A stretch of DNA of 64,000 nt from Paraburkholderia sp. PREW-6R (GTDB lineage Bacteria > Pseudomonadota > Gammaproteobacteria > Burkholderiales > Burkholderiaceae). The stretch is taken from assembly GCF_039621805.1 (NCBI RefSeq), contig NZ_CP155073.1, positions 2,666,001 through 2,730,000 on the forward strand, in the 5' to 3' direction. The notes beneath the pieces are model-generated. The model was not told the origin of the DNA. It was given only the letters and a program-made list of their open reading frames with translations, and did not search any database. Shown piece after piece: positions 16,867 to 27,257 of this stretch. Both the position numbers and the translations under genes were made by a program. How positions within the stretch are numbered: the stretch's first letter is position 1; each line of letters begins with the position of its first letter.

Positions 16867-17440
16867 ACGCGGGTAGCTTTGAGTTGGCCGGACAGACAAT
16901 AGACCGAGCGGCCATCGGCGTCTAGCGCGCCGGTTGGATTGCCAAAAGTGTCCACATGGCGGGACGGGCAAGGCCGAACCCGCCAGCGTGCCCGCCAGAT
17001 CACACAAATTCGAAGCATGTTGTTGATTTATATGGAGTTTATATCTCGACGACGTGATTGGCTGCCGACACGTGGCGCCCACCACGGCGCTTTCCGCGCG
17101 GTAGACGGCCGGTTTTCCACAAAGTTATCCACAGGTTGCGCATTGCGCAGTGCCACCACGTTGCGCGCCCAATTGGCAGGTAGCGACTTGCGGGGCGGGT
17201 CGCACGCGCGCTAGAGTGGCGGGTTCGTCGGCATGCCTTATCCGCCACGGCTCGCTTTACGGCGCGTCGCGCGGCACACTGCAAATGCTCTGCGCCGTTG
17301 GAGCCCGTTACTGTCGATTCACCTCCAGACCTCCGGAGAACCGCATTGATGCTTGCCTTGCGTAGCGCGCCTCGCACTTTTACGCCGCCGTCACGGCTTT
17401 CCCCGGCCTGCACCACGCGCGCCGTTCGCAAGATTCACGA
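16867..17440. other. Intergenic region between divergent xseA and lpxK, 574 bp
   Basis: No credible gene. It carries two DnaA-box-like 9-mers (see separate entry). In many Burkholderia, as I recall, exbB and exbD lie in this position; they are absent here. The lpxK promoter was not located. Confidence 0.5.
17113..17133. promoter_or_regulatory. Pair of DnaA-box-like sites
   Basis: TTTTCCACA (17113-17121) and the perfect consensus TTATCCACA (17125-17133) in the same orientation, 3 bp apart, in a gene-free region. No dnaA, AT-rich unwinding element or parAB gene is nearby, so this is not an obvious replication origin. It may titrate DnaA or be a DnaA-regulated promoter. Confidence 0.45.
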
Positions 17441-18457
17441 ATGAGCGATCTGAAACACCGTCTCGAAGCGCGTCTTGCACGCGAATGGCAGCAACGCGGT
17501 CCGCTCGCTTGGGCGTTGACGCCGTTCGCTTGTGTGTTCGGCGCGATTGCCGGCGCGCGCCGTGCCGCTTTTTCGCTCGGATGGCTCAAGCCGGTGCGCG
17601 TGGGCGTGCCGGTGGTGGTCGTCGGCAATGTCACTGTTGGCGGCACGGGCAAGACGCCGACCGTCATTGCGCTAGTCGAAGCGCTGCGCGCAGCGGGCAT
17701 TACGCCGGGCGTGGTGTCGCGTGGCTACGGCGCACGCGTGAAAGCGCCGACGCCCGTCACGCCGGCATCGGCGGCAAGTGTCGGCGGCGATGAACCGCTG
17801 CTGATCGCGCGGCGCACGCATGCGCCCGTTTGCGTCTGCCCGGATCGCGTGGCGGCCGCGCAAGCGCTGTGTGCGGCCCATCCGGAGGTCGACGTGATCG
17901 TGAGCGACGACGGCCTCCAGCACTACCGCCTCGCACGAGACGCCGAGATCGTCGTGTTTGATCACCGGCTCGGCGGTAACGGCTTCCTGTTGCCCGCAGG
18001 TCCGCTGCGCGAGTCGCTTTCGCGCCGTCGCGACGCCACGCTGATCAACGATCCCTATGCGCGTACGCTGCCGCCTTGGCCTGACACGTTCGCTTTGCAA
18101 CTCGCGCCCGCCGACGCGTGGCATCTCGACAATCCCACGCTGCGCCGTCCGCTCGCGCAATTCAGCGGCGAGCGCGTGATGGCCGCGGCGGGCATCGGCG
18201 CGCCGGAGCGCTTTTTCGCGACCTTGCGCGCCGCCGGCCTCACGCCCGCAACGCGCGCGCTGCCGGATCACTACGCGTTCGAGCGCAATCCTTTTACGGA
18301 CGTCGACGCCGACGCGATCCTGATCACCGAAAAGGATGCGGTAAAATTAGGGTCCTGGCACGACGCGCGCATCTGGGTTGTTCCGGTCGAAGCCGCGCTC
18401 GATCATCGCCTCATTGCATTAGTTGTGGAGAAAGTCCGTGGACGCTCGCCTGCTTGA
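17441..18457 (+). CDS. lpxK: Tetraacyldisaccharide 4'-kinase
   Basis: A 338-residue inner-membrane-associated kinase that phosphorylates the lipid A disaccharide precursor at the 4' position. The Walker A motif GGTGKTP lies near residue 70 after an N-terminal membrane helix ([15 protein letters not shown]). [13 protein letters not shown] and HYAF in the second half are family signatures. Its stop overlaps the next gene by 20 bp, suggesting translational coupling. It leads an LPS-related run with a Trm112-like gene, kdsB and adk. Confidence 0.96.
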   Translation: MSDLKHRLEARLAREWQQRGPLAWALTPFACVFGAIAGARRAAFSLGWLKPVRVGVPVVVVGNVTVGGTGKTPTVIALVEALRAAGITPGVVSRGYGARVKAPTPVTPASAASVGGDEPLLIARRTHAPVCVCPDRVAAAQALCAAHPEVDVIVSDDGLQHYRLARDAEIVVFDHRLGGNGFLLPAGPLRESLSRRRDATLINDPYARTLPPWPDTFALQLAPADAWHLDNPTLRRPLAQFSGERVMAAAGIGAPERFFATLRAAGLTPATRALPDHYAFERNPFTDVDADAILITEKDAVKLGSWHDARIWVVPVEAALDHRLIALVVEKVRGRSPA

Positions 18458-18641
18458 AATTCTCGTCTGCCCGATCTGCAAGGGCCCGCTCAGCTATGAC
18501 CGTGCCGCACAGGAGCTGACCTGCAACGCGGACAAGCTCGCCTATCCGATCCGCGACGGCATCCCCGTCATGCTGGTGGACGAAGCGCGTCAAACGGTCG
18601 AAGGCACGCCGGTCGATCTGAATCCGGGTTCCGTCGCGTAA
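18438..18641 (+). CDS. Trm112-family protein (YcaR-like)
   Basis: A 67-residue zinc-ribbon-like protein of the Trm112/UPF0434 family ([25 protein letters not shown]). E. coli YcaR has the same place between lpxK and kdsB. The start is taken as GTG, with GGAG eight bases before it; this overlaps the end of lpxK. Only two N-terminal cysteines plus one later Cys are present, so metal binding is uncertain. Function in bacteria is unclear; eukaryotic Trm112 activates methyltransferases. Confidence 0.9.
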   Translation: MDARLLEILVCPICKGPLSYDRAAQELTCNADKLAYPIRDGIPVMLVDEARQTVEGTPVDLNPGSVA

Positions 18642-18908
18642 GTCGGCTACACGCCCGGTACGCGCGCGAGACAACGCAGCCGTTTCATAGATTGCGTCGT
18701 CTTGCGTCACGATTGCGAAACGTGTACTCGGGCTAGGCGACTATTCAATGGCAAGTGGCACGCGCACTTGTAGCCAAGGCGGCTCTCGCGCTTTCTGCTT
18801 GTCTAGTGCGCCTCTATTCGCTTCAAACTACTTCCGCGCCGTCTGTTTCGTATGCGCCCGCCTGCTGACAGCGGCCGCATCCTTCCGCTTCCATCGCCCC
18901 CGCTTACG

Positions 18909-19709
18909 ATGACTCAAGCCAACGCTTCCACTCCGCCTTTCGTTGCCGTCGTCCCTGCACGGCTCGCTTCGACGCGTCTGCCCAACAAGCCGCTCGCCGA
19001 CATCGGCGGAAAGCCGATGGTGGTGCGTGTCGCCGAACGCGCCCGCGAATCGGGCGCGCAGCGGGTGCTGATTGCGTCGGACGCACAGGTCGTGCTCGAC
19101 GTCGCGCGCGATCATGGTTTCGAAGCGGTGCTCACGCGCGCCGATCATCCGTCCGGCACGGATCGTCTCGCGGAAGTGGCCGCGCAGTTCGGCTGGAGTG
19201 ACGACACGATCGTCGTGAACGTGCAAGGCGACGAGCCGCTGATCGACCCGGCGCTCGTGTGCGGCGTTGCGTCGCACCTCGCGGCAAATAGCGGCTGCGC
19301 GATTGCCACCGCTGCGCATCCGATCACCGATCCCGCCGAAATTTTCAATCCGAACGTCGTCAAGGTCGTGCTCGACGCGCGCAGTGTCGCCATGTACTTC
19401 TCGCGCGCGCCGATTCCGTGGGCACGCGACGCATACCAGCCGCATTGGCCGGCTGTTGCGTCCATGCCCGCGCCAACGGCGCCTGCGGTGGTTCATCGGC
19501 ATATCGGCCTGTATGCGTATCGTGCCCAGTTTCTGCGTACGTACCCTTCGCTCGCGATCTCGCCGCTCGAACAGGTCGAAGCGCTCGAACAGTTGCGCGC
19601 CATGTGGCATGGCGAGCGCATCGCGGTGCTCGTCACGCACGACGTGCCGCTGCCTGGCGTCGACACACCCGCGGATCTCGCTCGCGTACAGGCTTTATTC
19701 GGGTCTTGA
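18909..19709 (+). CDS. kdsB: 3-deoxy-manno-octulosonate cytidylyltransferase
   Basis: A 266-residue cytoplasmic enzyme that activates Kdo with CTP for LPS core synthesis. Family motifs: [19 protein letters not shown] (nucleotide binding) near the start, VQGDEPLI, then [12 protein letters not shown] and [13 protein letters not shown]. The start gives MTQANAS; the preceding in-frame ATG would add 19 residues without family likeness. A 267-bp gap separates it from the Trm112 gene, so it may have its own promoter. Confidence 0.97.
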   Translation: MTQANASTPPFVAVVPARLASTRLPNKPLADIGGKPMVVRVAERARESGAQRVLIASDAQVVLDVARDHGFEAVLTRADHPSGTDRLAEVAAQFGWSDDTIVVNVQGDEPLIDPALVCGVASHLAANSGCAIATAAHPITDPAEIFNPNVVKVVLDARSVAMYFSRAPIPWARDAYQPHWPAVASMPAPTAPAVVHRHIGLYAYRAQFLRTYPSLAISPLEQVEALEQLRAMWHGERIAVLVTHDVPLPGVDTPADLARVQALFGS

Positions 19710-19866
19710 GCGTAAAAACCCGTGGCATAATCGGACGGTTGTGCGCGCCTCCCAGTACTGGCGGGGGCCAGGGTTTGCCCGGTCGTCGTGTCGTCATCTT
19801 GCAGCGCCGTCGTGGTCGACGTGCAGCGCGAGAACGCGACATCAGCGGTGCGGGTCCCTTGCCTGA

Positions 19867-20586
<720 letters not shown>

Positions 20587-20620
20587 CCACGGCAATAGCG
20601 TTTTGATCGCATTAAGGGAA

Positions 20621-20647
20621 ACCCGCCTCTGTTGGCGGGTTTTTTTT
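20621..20647 (+). terminator. Rho-independent terminator of adk
   Basis: Stem ACCCGCC / GGCGGGT with a 6-nt loop and a run of eight T, 34 bp after the adk stop. Confidence 0.92.
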
Positions 20648-20851
20648 GCGCGATCACGGCTCACCTCTTCCCGAGGAACGGGACGACGTTTTAGTTAGCT
20701 ATCCGTATCTATTTGCGCGTATTCAACTATCCTGGTGTAAGCATCAGACAGCTGATCGGGTCCGCTTTCCGCGATGCAGCATAGCCGCTACAATCAATCA
20801 TCGAAAAGATATTCGATCCTGACATTACCGAACCGTAGCCAAGGAGAAGAC

Positions 20852-21610
20852 ATGGAGATCCGTGACAATGCATTCCTGATCACCGGTGGCGCATCGGGCC
20901 TGGGTGCCGCAACCGCACGCCTCATCGTCGAGCATGGCGGCAAAGTGGCGCTCGCCGATCTGAACCAGGATGCCGGCGAAGCGCTCGCCAAAGAATTAGG
21001 CGGCGTGTTCGTCAAATGCGATGTAAGCCGCGAAGACGACGCCACCCAGGCGGTCGAGGCCGCCACGCGACTCGGCGCATTGCGTGGACTCGTCAATTGC
21101 GCGGGCGTCGCGCCCGCGGTCAAGACAGTCGGCAAGGACGGCCCGCATCCCCTTGACTCGTTCGCACGCACCATCTCGATCAACCTGATCGGCACGTTCA
21201 ACATGATCCGGCTCGCGGCCGTGGCCATGTCGAAAAACGAGCCGAATTCATACGGCGAGCGCGGCGTGATCATCAATACGGCGTCGGTGGCGGCCTACGA
21301 CGGTCAGATCGGCCAGGCGGCCTATGCGGCTTCCAAGGGCGGCGTGGTCGGCATGACGCTGCCGATCGCCCGGGATCTGTCGCGCAACGGTATCCGCGTG
21401 ATGACCATCGCGCCGGGCATCTTCGAAACGCCAATGCTGCTCGGCATGCCGCAGGAAGTGCAGGACGCGCTAGGCGCCATGGTCCCGTTCCCGCCGCGCC
21501 TAGGCAAACCCGTGGAGTACGCGATGCTCGCCAAGCAGATCTTTGACAACCCGATGCTCAATGGCGAAGTGATCCGTCTGGACGGTGCAATCCGGATGCA
21601 GCCGAAATAG
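20852..21610 (+). CDS. Short-chain dehydrogenase, 3-hydroxyacyl-CoA dehydrogenase type II-like
   Basis: A 252-residue NAD-dependent SDR. Cofactor motif [11 protein letters not shown] (residues 11-21), NCAGVAPA near 90, catalytic Ser-Tyr-Lys ([17 protein letters not shown]). The C-terminal end [16 protein letters not shown] and the insert with [13 protein letters not shown] resemble 17-beta-HSD10/HADH2-like enzymes of fatty-acid and branched-chain amino-acid breakdown. AGGAGA lies just before the ATG. Single gene, convergent with sirB1. Exact acyl substrate not shown. Confidence 0.92.
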   Translation: MEIRDNAFLITGGASGLGAATARLIVEHGGKVALADLNQDAGEALAKELGGVFVKCDVSREDDATQAVEAATRLGALRGLVNCAGVAPAVKTVGKDGPHPLDSFARTISINLIGTFNMIRLAAVAMSKNEPNSYGERGVIINTASVAAYDGQIGQAAYAASKGGVVGMTLPIARDLSRNGIRVMTIAPGIFETPMLLGMPQEVQDALGAMVPFPPRLGKPVEYAMLAKQIFDNPMLNGEVIRLDGAIRMQPK

Positions 21611-21634
21611 ACGACGTGCGCGCGTGCTGCAATG

Positions 21635-21666
21635 AAAAACGCCTGCGCATTCGTCATGTGCAGGCG
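21635..21666 (-). terminator. Terminator of sirB1
   Basis: Arms CGCCTGC / GCAGGCG around a 13-nt loop. On the minus strand they are followed by TTTTT, 44 bp beyond the sirB1 stop. Confidence 0.75.
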
Positions 21667-21709
21667 GTTCGTTCCATACGTCACGCTGGCGGCGCGAGAC
21701 GCAGCGCGC

Positions 21710-22552
21710 CTAGTCGCCGTCGTTATGCTGCGTGCGCTGACGTAATTCGTGCAACTGCGATTCCACCACGGTGGCATCTTCGGCGTCCGGCCTGTCGCCG
21801 AGATAACGCTCGAGGTCTTCGAGTGCGGGACGCAGATAGTCGAGCCTCGCGTACGCGAAGCCACGGTCGCGCACCTCTTCGATACTGTCCGGCAGCAGAA
21901 TGACAAGCCGCTGCTGCACTGCCAGCAAACGCTGCCACCGTTCCGTCTGAAGATAAGTGGACTTCAGATTGCGCAACATGCGCGCAATGATCTCGCGGCG
22001 GGTGGCCGGCTGCAATAGCATGCGCAACGCGCGGCTCACCGAGTCGCCCGCTGACGCCACATAGGGCTCCAGCATGTCCACCATCTCCGACTCGGATAGC
22101 GAGTGTCCGCTCGTCGGGTCGAGCATCACATCGCCGTCCGGCGTCGTGACGCGCAGCAGAAAATGCCCGGGAAACGACACGCCACGCGCCGGTACGCCGA
22201 CCTGCTCGGCCATCTCCAGATACAGCACGGCAAGCGAAATCGGAATGCCGCGGCGACGCTTGAGTACGGCGTTCAGGTGGCTGTTGTCCGGATCGTAATA
22301 ATCGTTGAGATTGCTGGCAAAGCCCAGCTCGCGAAAGAAAAACCGGTTCAGAACGCCGACTTTCTGCCTGATGTCGGCGTCCTCCGGCATGCGACGCTGC
22401 AGGCGCACCACCAGTTCGTCGATCTCGGCCAGCGTAGCCTGCAGATCGAGATCGGGATAAGCGTCCTGTGCGAGCGAGAGCGCCGCCTCGGTCAGCGGAA
22501 GACTCTCGTCTTCGGCCACGAGCGTGCTGAAATAGTCGAGAACTCGCGTCAT
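21710..22552 (-). CDS. sirB1: SirB1-family transglutaminase-like/TPR protein
   Basis: A 280-residue cytoplasmic protein. The transglutaminase-like core is visible as LNRFFFRELGFASNLNDYYDPDNSHLN, then RRGIPISLAVLYLEMAEQVG, GVSFPGHFLLR and LDPTSGH; the usual catalytic Cys is not obvious, as in many of the family. The C-terminus holds a TPR-like repeat. The start MTRVLDYF lies 5 bp after the murJ stop, so the pair is an operon. Precise role is unknown; the name comes from linkage to prfA/kdsA regions elsewhere. Confidence 0.9.
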   Translation of the reverse strand: MTRVLDYFSTLVAEDESLPLTEAALSLAQDAYPDLDLQATLAEIDELVVRLQRRMPEDADIRQKVGVLNRFFFRELGFASNLNDYYDPDNSHLNAVLKRRRGIPISLAVLYLEMAEQVGVPARGVSFPGHFLLRVTTPDGDVMLDPTSGHSLSESEMVDMLEPYVASAGDSVSRALRMLLQPATRREIIARMLRNLKSTYLQTERWQRLLAVQQRLVILLPDSIEEVRDRGFAYARLDYLRPALEDLERYLGDRPDAEDATVVESQLHELRQRTQHNDGD

Positions 22553-22557
22553 CGTGA

Positions 22558-24108
22558 TCACTTCACTCGCCTTTTGAAATACGCGTATTTGAAGCCCATC
22601 AGCCAAAGCATACCGAAATATAGCGCGGCGAACAGAACGAGGCACGCTGCGAGCAACACCATGCGATCGACCGGCCGGTTATGCATGCCGATCCAGTCGA
22701 AGCTGATGGCGAGCCAGTGCATCACACCCGCCAGCACGAGGCACGCGCCAAGCAACTGCACGAAGAATCTGAGCCAGCCATTGGATGGCATGTAAATGCC
22801 GCGTTTGCGCAAACCGAGGAATAGCAGCAGCGCGTTGCCGCACGCACCAAGCCCGACGCTCAGCGTCAGACCGGCATGCGCGAAGATCGGCACGAATACA
22901 TAGTTGCTCAGCTGCGTCAGAATCAGCACGCCGATGCCGATTTTCACCGGCGTTTTAATGTCCTGCTTCGCGTAGAAACCGGGCGCGAGAATCTTGATCA
23001 GGATCAGACCGATCAGGCCCACACCGTATGCCGCCAGTGCGCGCGCCACCATGACGACCGAGTTGCCGTCGAACTTGCCGTAATGGAACAGCGTCGCCGT
23101 GAGCGGCTCGGCAAAAAAGAACAATGCGACGGCGCTTGGCGCGGCCAGCAGGAATGTGACGCGCAGCCCCCAGTCGAGCAGGGAGGAATACTCGTGCGGA
23201 TCGGCGTCGACGTGCGCCTTCGAAAGACTCGGCAACAGGATCGTGCCGAGCGCGACGCCGAGCAGCGCCGTGGGAAATTCCATCAACCGGTCCGCGTAGT
23301 TGATCCACGACACGGCGCCCGGGCCAATATGCGACGCGATATTGGTGTTGATGATCAGACTGATCTGCGCGACCGACACGGCGAACATGGCCGGCAGCAT
23401 CTTCGACAGCACGCGTTTGACGCCACGATGCGCGAGTGCCTTCACCGGATTCCACCCGACGCGCGGAATCATGTCGATCTTCTTGAGGCCGGGTAGCTGC
23501 ACGACGAACTGCAGCACGCCGCCCGCAATCACCGCCCACGCGAGCGCGTAGACCGGCGTTTGCAGGTGCGGCGCGACGAACACCGCGGCAGCGATGAACG
23601 CGACGTTCAGTAGGACAGGCGCGAAAGCCGGCAGCGAGAAGTTCTTGTACGTATTCAGCACGCCCGACGCCAGCGACGTCAGCGAAATGAAAATGATGTA
23701 CGGGAACATGATGCGCGTCATCGCGACCGCGAGCGCGTAGGCCTGCCCTTCGTGCGCAAGCCCGGACGCGACGACGAAGACCACACCCGACGCGCCCAGC
23801 ACGCCAATGACCGACAGCACGGCCAGCGCCCAGGCGAGCACCGTCGAGGTGGCGTCGACCAGCGCCTTGGTCGCGTCGTGGCCTTGGTGGTTCTTGAACT
23901 CCGCGAGGATCGGCACGAAAGCCTGCGAGAAAGCGCCTTCGGCGGAAATACGGCGCAGCAGATTGGGAATGCGGAAGGCGACGTAAAACGCGTCAGTGTA
24001 TTGACTGGCGCCGAACGCGCGTGCGATCAGCGTTTCTCGGGCCAGTCCGGTCACGCGGGACAGCAGCGTGAAGCCGCTGACCGTCAGCAGGGCTCGGAAT
24101 AGATTCAT
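22558..24108 (-). CDS. murJ: Lipid II flippase MurJ
   Basis: A 516-residue inner-membrane protein with about 14 membrane segments that moves lipid II across the membrane for peptidoglycan synthesis. The start MNLFRALLTVSGFTLLSRVTG and ARETLIARAFGAS.TDAFYVAFRIPNLLRR are the family hallmark. Conserved charged residues inside helices include the Arg of RVTG, the Arg-Asp area of ISLIINTN...YADRLMEFP and EPL. It leads an operon with sirB1 and is divergent from rpsT. Confidence 0.97.
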   Translation of the reverse strand: MNLFRALLTVSGFTLLSRVTGLARETLIARAFGASQYTDAFYVAFRIPNLLRRISAEGAFSQAFVPILAEFKNHQGHDATKALVDATSTVLAWALAVLSVIGVLGASGVVFVVASGLAHEGQAYALAVAMTRIMFPYIIFISLTSLASGVLNTYKNFSLPAFAPVLLNVAFIAAAVFVAPHLQTPVYALAWAVIAGGVLQFVVQLPGLKKIDMIPRVGWNPVKALAHRGVKRVLSKMLPAMFAVSVAQISLIINTNIASHIGPGAVSWINYADRLMEFPTALLGVALGTILLPSLSKAHVDADPHEYSSLLDWGLRVTFLLAAPSAVALFFFAEPLTATLFHYGKFDGNSVVMVARALAAYGVGLIGLILIKILAPGFYAKQDIKTPVKIGIGVLILTQLSNYVFVPIFAHAGLTLSVGLGACGNALLLFLGLRKRGIYMPSNGWLRFFVQLLGACLVLAGVMHWLAISFDWIGMHNRPVDRMVLLAACLVLFAALYFGMLWLMGFKYAYFKRRVK

Positions 24109-24756
24109 GGGGCGTTGATTATACGGGTGCCGCAAGTGCGGACGACGAGCCAAGACGCGATTCGGACCGATTTACCGCGAAGACGTTCGCAGCGGTGTTT
24201 GCATCTTCGCGGTTTTTGATCGTGTCTCGCGGTTTTGACGCGTGTTGTCGCGTGACTCTTCGCGTTGCCTCGGCGAATGACATCCCGGGATGTGAGACGA
24301 CTCGATTCGGCCCGCCGAGCGCAGGCAAAAAATTCGAGACGCTCGCCTGCCGCAGACAGGACGCGCGCATGCCGCGACGCCCACGCGAACGCGCAGGCAA
24401 CCGGACCGCCCCCCCGAGCCGCTGCCGGCGCCGCGCAGGGCGTCCGATTACCCGTTGCCACGTGCCTGATTTTGTTGCTATAATCGCCGGTTTCGAAGCT
24501 CGCTCAACGTTCGGAAGGGCACTGCTGCTGGTCGTAGGCGCGCAGTTTGATAGCAGCGTTAAGGCATCATCAAGCGCTTGCCGGCCGCAAACACACTTCG
24601 CGGCACACCGAACGCGGTTGCGTTCACGTAGTTCGATCGATTCATTCGACACTTTTTGCGCTCTTGGGCAATCGCTTCCAAGAGTTCGGATCTAAAAGCA
24701 GCACCTCACCATTTGAAGGTCAGGTACTGGAAACAGGAACAGGATAAGGAACCGTC
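24109..24756. other. Intergenic region murJ-rpsT, 648 bp
   Basis: No gene seen. It holds the rpsT promoter (separate entry) and a leader of about 265 bases. No murJ promoter was identified with confidence. Confidence 0.5.
24455..24484 (+). promoter_or_regulatory. Sigma-70 promoter of rpsT
   Basis: -35 TTGCCA (24455-24460), 18-bp spacer, perfect -10 TATAAT (24479-24484). Transcription would start near 24491, leaving a long leader before the S20 gene. Confidence 0.65.
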
Positions 24757-25035
24757 ATGGCTAACTCCGCACAAGCACGCAAGCGCGCCCGCCAGGCCGC
24801 CAAGGCAAACTCGCACAACTCGGCACTGCGCTCGAAGTTCCGCACGGCTATCAAGGCTGTCCGCAAGGCAATCGACGCAGGCGACAAGGCTAAGGCCGCT
24901 GAAATCTTCCAGGCATCGTCGAAGACCATCGACATCATCGCCGACAAGAAGATCGTTCACAAAAACAAGGCAGCTCGTCATAAGAGCCGTCTCGCTGCAG
25001 CCGTCAAGGGTCTGCAAGCGCCCGCAGCCCAGTAA
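24757..25035 (+). CDS. rpsT: 30S ribosomal protein S20
   Basis: A 92-residue basic, helical primary 16S rRNA binder of the small subunit. The N-terminus [16 protein letters not shown] and the [16 protein letters not shown] end are diagnostic. AAGGA lies a few bases before the ATG. Its long leader fits the known feedback control of S20 on its own translation, though the leader structure was not resolved here. Monocistronic, followed by terminators. Confidence 0.98.
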   Translation: MANSAQARKRARQAAKANSHNSALRSKFRTAIKAVRKAIDAGDKAKAAEIFQASSKTIDIIADKKIVHKNKAARHKSRLAAAVKGLQAPAAQ

Positions 25036-25087
25036 TTCCGGTCGGCCCGCTTCGGTGGGCTACCTCCTGTTTCCGCTGCACAGAAAG

Positions 25088-25110
25088 GCCCGCTTCGGCG
25101 GGCTTTTTTG
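25088..25110 (+). terminator. Rho-independent terminator of rpsT
   Basis: GCCCGC-TTCG-GCGGGC type hairpin followed by six T. A similar weaker hairpin (GCCCGC...GTGGGC) precedes it at 25044-25059. Confidence 0.88.
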
Positions 25111-25233
25111 CTTGGCGCGCCATTTTTCCGCTAACGCACGAAACGCGCGGCATTGGCCAGAAAGCTCCACTGCAAGTAGGCGTCGGCGCTGCCTTTGCAT
25201 TCCGGCCAAGGCTGCGTTTCCAAAACAAAGGTA

Positions 25234-25262
25234 CAAAAAAAACCCGCTTCCGCGGGTTTTTT
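25234..25262. terminator. Bidirectional terminator between rpsT and DUF3579 gene
   Basis: A run of A, then AACCCGC-TTCC-GCGGGTT, then a run of T. It can stop transcription from both sides. Confidence 0.85.
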
Positions 25263-25300
25263 GCTTTGAGCCGCCCTAGCCTTCAATAAACGCTGTCCAG

Positions 25301-25645
25301 CTAGATAATGTGCCGCTTCGCCAGCGGCGTTGCATGTTCGAGTTGCAATTCGCACGCCTCGGTGACGACCAGATCATTGTCTTTCGCAAAGTTCAGCACG
25401 AAGTCGAACGCCATTGGCTCGATGTCGCGTAATCGCGAATCGAGAATGACGCATTTGAGGTCGCCAATCATGGTAGGACGCACATACAACGAGTATTGCA
25501 TATAGGCGTTCGGTCCCTTGCGCGCACCGGGACCAAAACCCGCCATGACGCCGGCAAGACGCTCCGACCAGTCGCTCGGCCGAAACTTTTTTCCCGTCGA
25601 CGTGATGCCCTGAATGAAATATTCGGTTGGAGCTGCTTCGGCCAT
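25301..25645 (-). CDS. DUF3579 domain protein
   Basis: A 114-residue soluble protein of the DUF3579 family, found almost only in beta-proteobacteria and commonly next to argF. Core: YFIQGITSTGKKFRPSDWSERLAG (8-31), YMQYSLYVRP, GDLKCVILDSRL, MAFDFVLNFAKDNDL. No catalytic motif is obvious. The start MAEAAPTEYF was chosen on the family N-terminus; the frame stays open upstream by chance in this GC-rich DNA. Divergent from argF. Function unknown. Confidence 0.9.
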   Translation of the reverse strand: MAEAAPTEYFIQGITSTGKKFRPSDWSERLAGVMAGFGPGARKGPNAYMQYSLYVRPTMIGDLKCVILDSRLRDIEPMAFDFVLNFAKDNDLVVTEACELQLEHATPLAKRHII

Positions 25646-26079
25646 GTAGGAATACCTGTGTGACTGCCCAGCGAGATGGCGGCAAGCGGTGCTGAAATGC
25701 CTGAACACACGGCGCACTGTATTGAAAGCCTGCTGACAAACACCGCGCGCTGCGCACCGCAACGGGCCGCCGCGCCACGACGGCGCGCTTCGCGACGCAG
25801 GACCGTACGCGCTTTTCCGGAACCGTGCGAACCGTGTGCCGCGAGCAGAATACCGGCCTGCTGGGCTTAGGGATAACCGCCAGATTATAGCGCAGCGGAC
25901 CTGTTTCCGCAGCGCACACAAGCGTGTTCCCGAGTCCGCGCACGCCTTTCATACGGCTTTCCCCGACCATTTGGCTGACTCGTCAAACGTGGCGAAATCC
26001 TTTATGCTGCACTGAGTTACCACAAACGACGGCGGCGCCGTCCGGCAATCGTGCCGGGTGAGTCCGCCGTATTTGTTTC
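25646..26079. other. Intergenic region DUF3579-argF, 434 bp
   Basis: No gene seen. A perfect minus-strand TATAAT (25884-25889) may be the -10 of the DUF3579 gene, but its -35 is weak. The argF promoter is not clear. Confidence 0.4.
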
Positions 26080-27009
26080 ATGACCGCCAAGAAAATTCGC
26101 CACTACCTGCAGTTCAAGGATTTCTCGCTGGAAGACTACGAGTACGTGCTGGAGCGCGCGCGCATTCTGAAACGCAAGTTCAAGAACTACGAGACTTATC
26201 ATCCGCTGCACGATCGCACGCTCGCGATGATCTTCGAGAAGAATTCCACGCGCACGCGTCTGTCGTTTGAAGCCGGCATTTTCCAGCTGGGCGGCCATGC
26301 CGTCTTCATGAGCACGCGCGACACGCAGCTTGGCCGCGGCGAGCCGATCGAAGACGCCGCGCAGGTCATCTCGCGCATGGTCGACATCATCATGATCCGT
26401 ACGTTCGGCCAAGACATCATTCAGCGCTTCGCCGAAAATTCCCGCGTGCCGGTGATCAACGGCCTGACCAACGAATACCACCCGTGCCAGGTGCTGGCGG
26501 ACATCTTCACTTACTTCGAGCATCGCGGCCCGATTCGCGGCAAGACGGTCGCGTGGGTTGGCGACGCCAATAACATGCTGTACACATGGATCGAAGCCGC
26601 GCAGATTCTCGGCTTCAGGTTGCGCCTGTCCACGCCGCCGGGCTACAAGCTCGACCGTGCAATGGTGGCCGCGGAGAGCGCGCCGTTCTACGATGAATTC
26701 GACGACCCGAACGAAGCCTGCACCGGCGCCGATCTCGTCACCACAGACGTATGGACGAGCATGGGCTTCGAGGCTGAGAACGAAGCCCGCAAGGCAGCCT
26801 TTGCCGACTGGTGTGTCGACGCGGAAATGATGGCGCGCGCAAACTCAGACGCGCTCTTCATGCACTGCCTGCCCGCCCACCGTGGTGAGGAAGTCAGCGC
26901 AGAAGTGATCGACGGTCCGCAAAGCGTCGTGTGGGACGAGGCGGAGAACCGCCTGCACGTGCAAAAAGCCTTGATGGAATACCTGCTGCTCGGCAAGCTC
27001 AACCACTGA
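26080..27009 (+). CDS. argF: Ornithine carbamoyltransferase
   Basis: A 309-residue enzyme joining ornithine and carbamoyl phosphate to citrulline in arginine synthesis. Carbamoyl phosphate site STRTR (in EKNSTRTRLSF), HPCQVLADI, and the ornithine/catalytic HCLPAHRG (Cys about 265). The start gives MTAKKIRHYLQFKDFS. argG follows in the same direction after 248 bp, so these two consecutive pathway steps are linked. No ARG box was recognised. Confidence 0.97.
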   Translation: MTAKKIRHYLQFKDFSLEDYEYVLERARILKRKFKNYETYHPLHDRTLAMIFEKNSTRTRLSFEAGIFQLGGHAVFMSTRDTQLGRGEPIEDAAQVISRMVDIIMIRTFGQDIIQRFAENSRVPVINGLTNEYHPCQVLADIFTYFEHRGPIRGKTVAWVGDANNMLYTWIEAAQILGFRLRLSTPPGYKLDRAMVAAESAPFYDEFDDPNEACTGADLVTTDVWTSMGFEAENEARKAAFADWCVDAEMMARANSDALFMHCLPAHRGEEVSAEVIDGPQSVVWDEAENRLHVQKALMEYLLLGKLNH

Positions 27010-27257
27010 GCACGCCGTGAGTCGGCATGCGAGCAGCCTCTGCGTGAAGCGCGACGGGGCCTTGAATACGAGGCAAGGCATCCACGTTTTGCGCCACGCG
27101 TCAGGCGGGCGGCCAGAATATCGAGGTTTCCGGCTGCACCACCACACTGTCCCAAAATCGCGGACGGCGGGCAGTTTAGTGTCAAAATAGTGACTTTCCG
27201 CGCTCCGGGACCGCCGGCGCGCCTTGTTTTCCCGCTTTCTCCAGCTACGAGTTCACC

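Noticed and set aside
17039..17431. A 130-codon open frame on the minus strand upstream of lpxK
   Set aside because: Composition is arginine-rich and without family likeness, typical of chance open frames in GC-rich DNA; it also covers the DnaA-box region.
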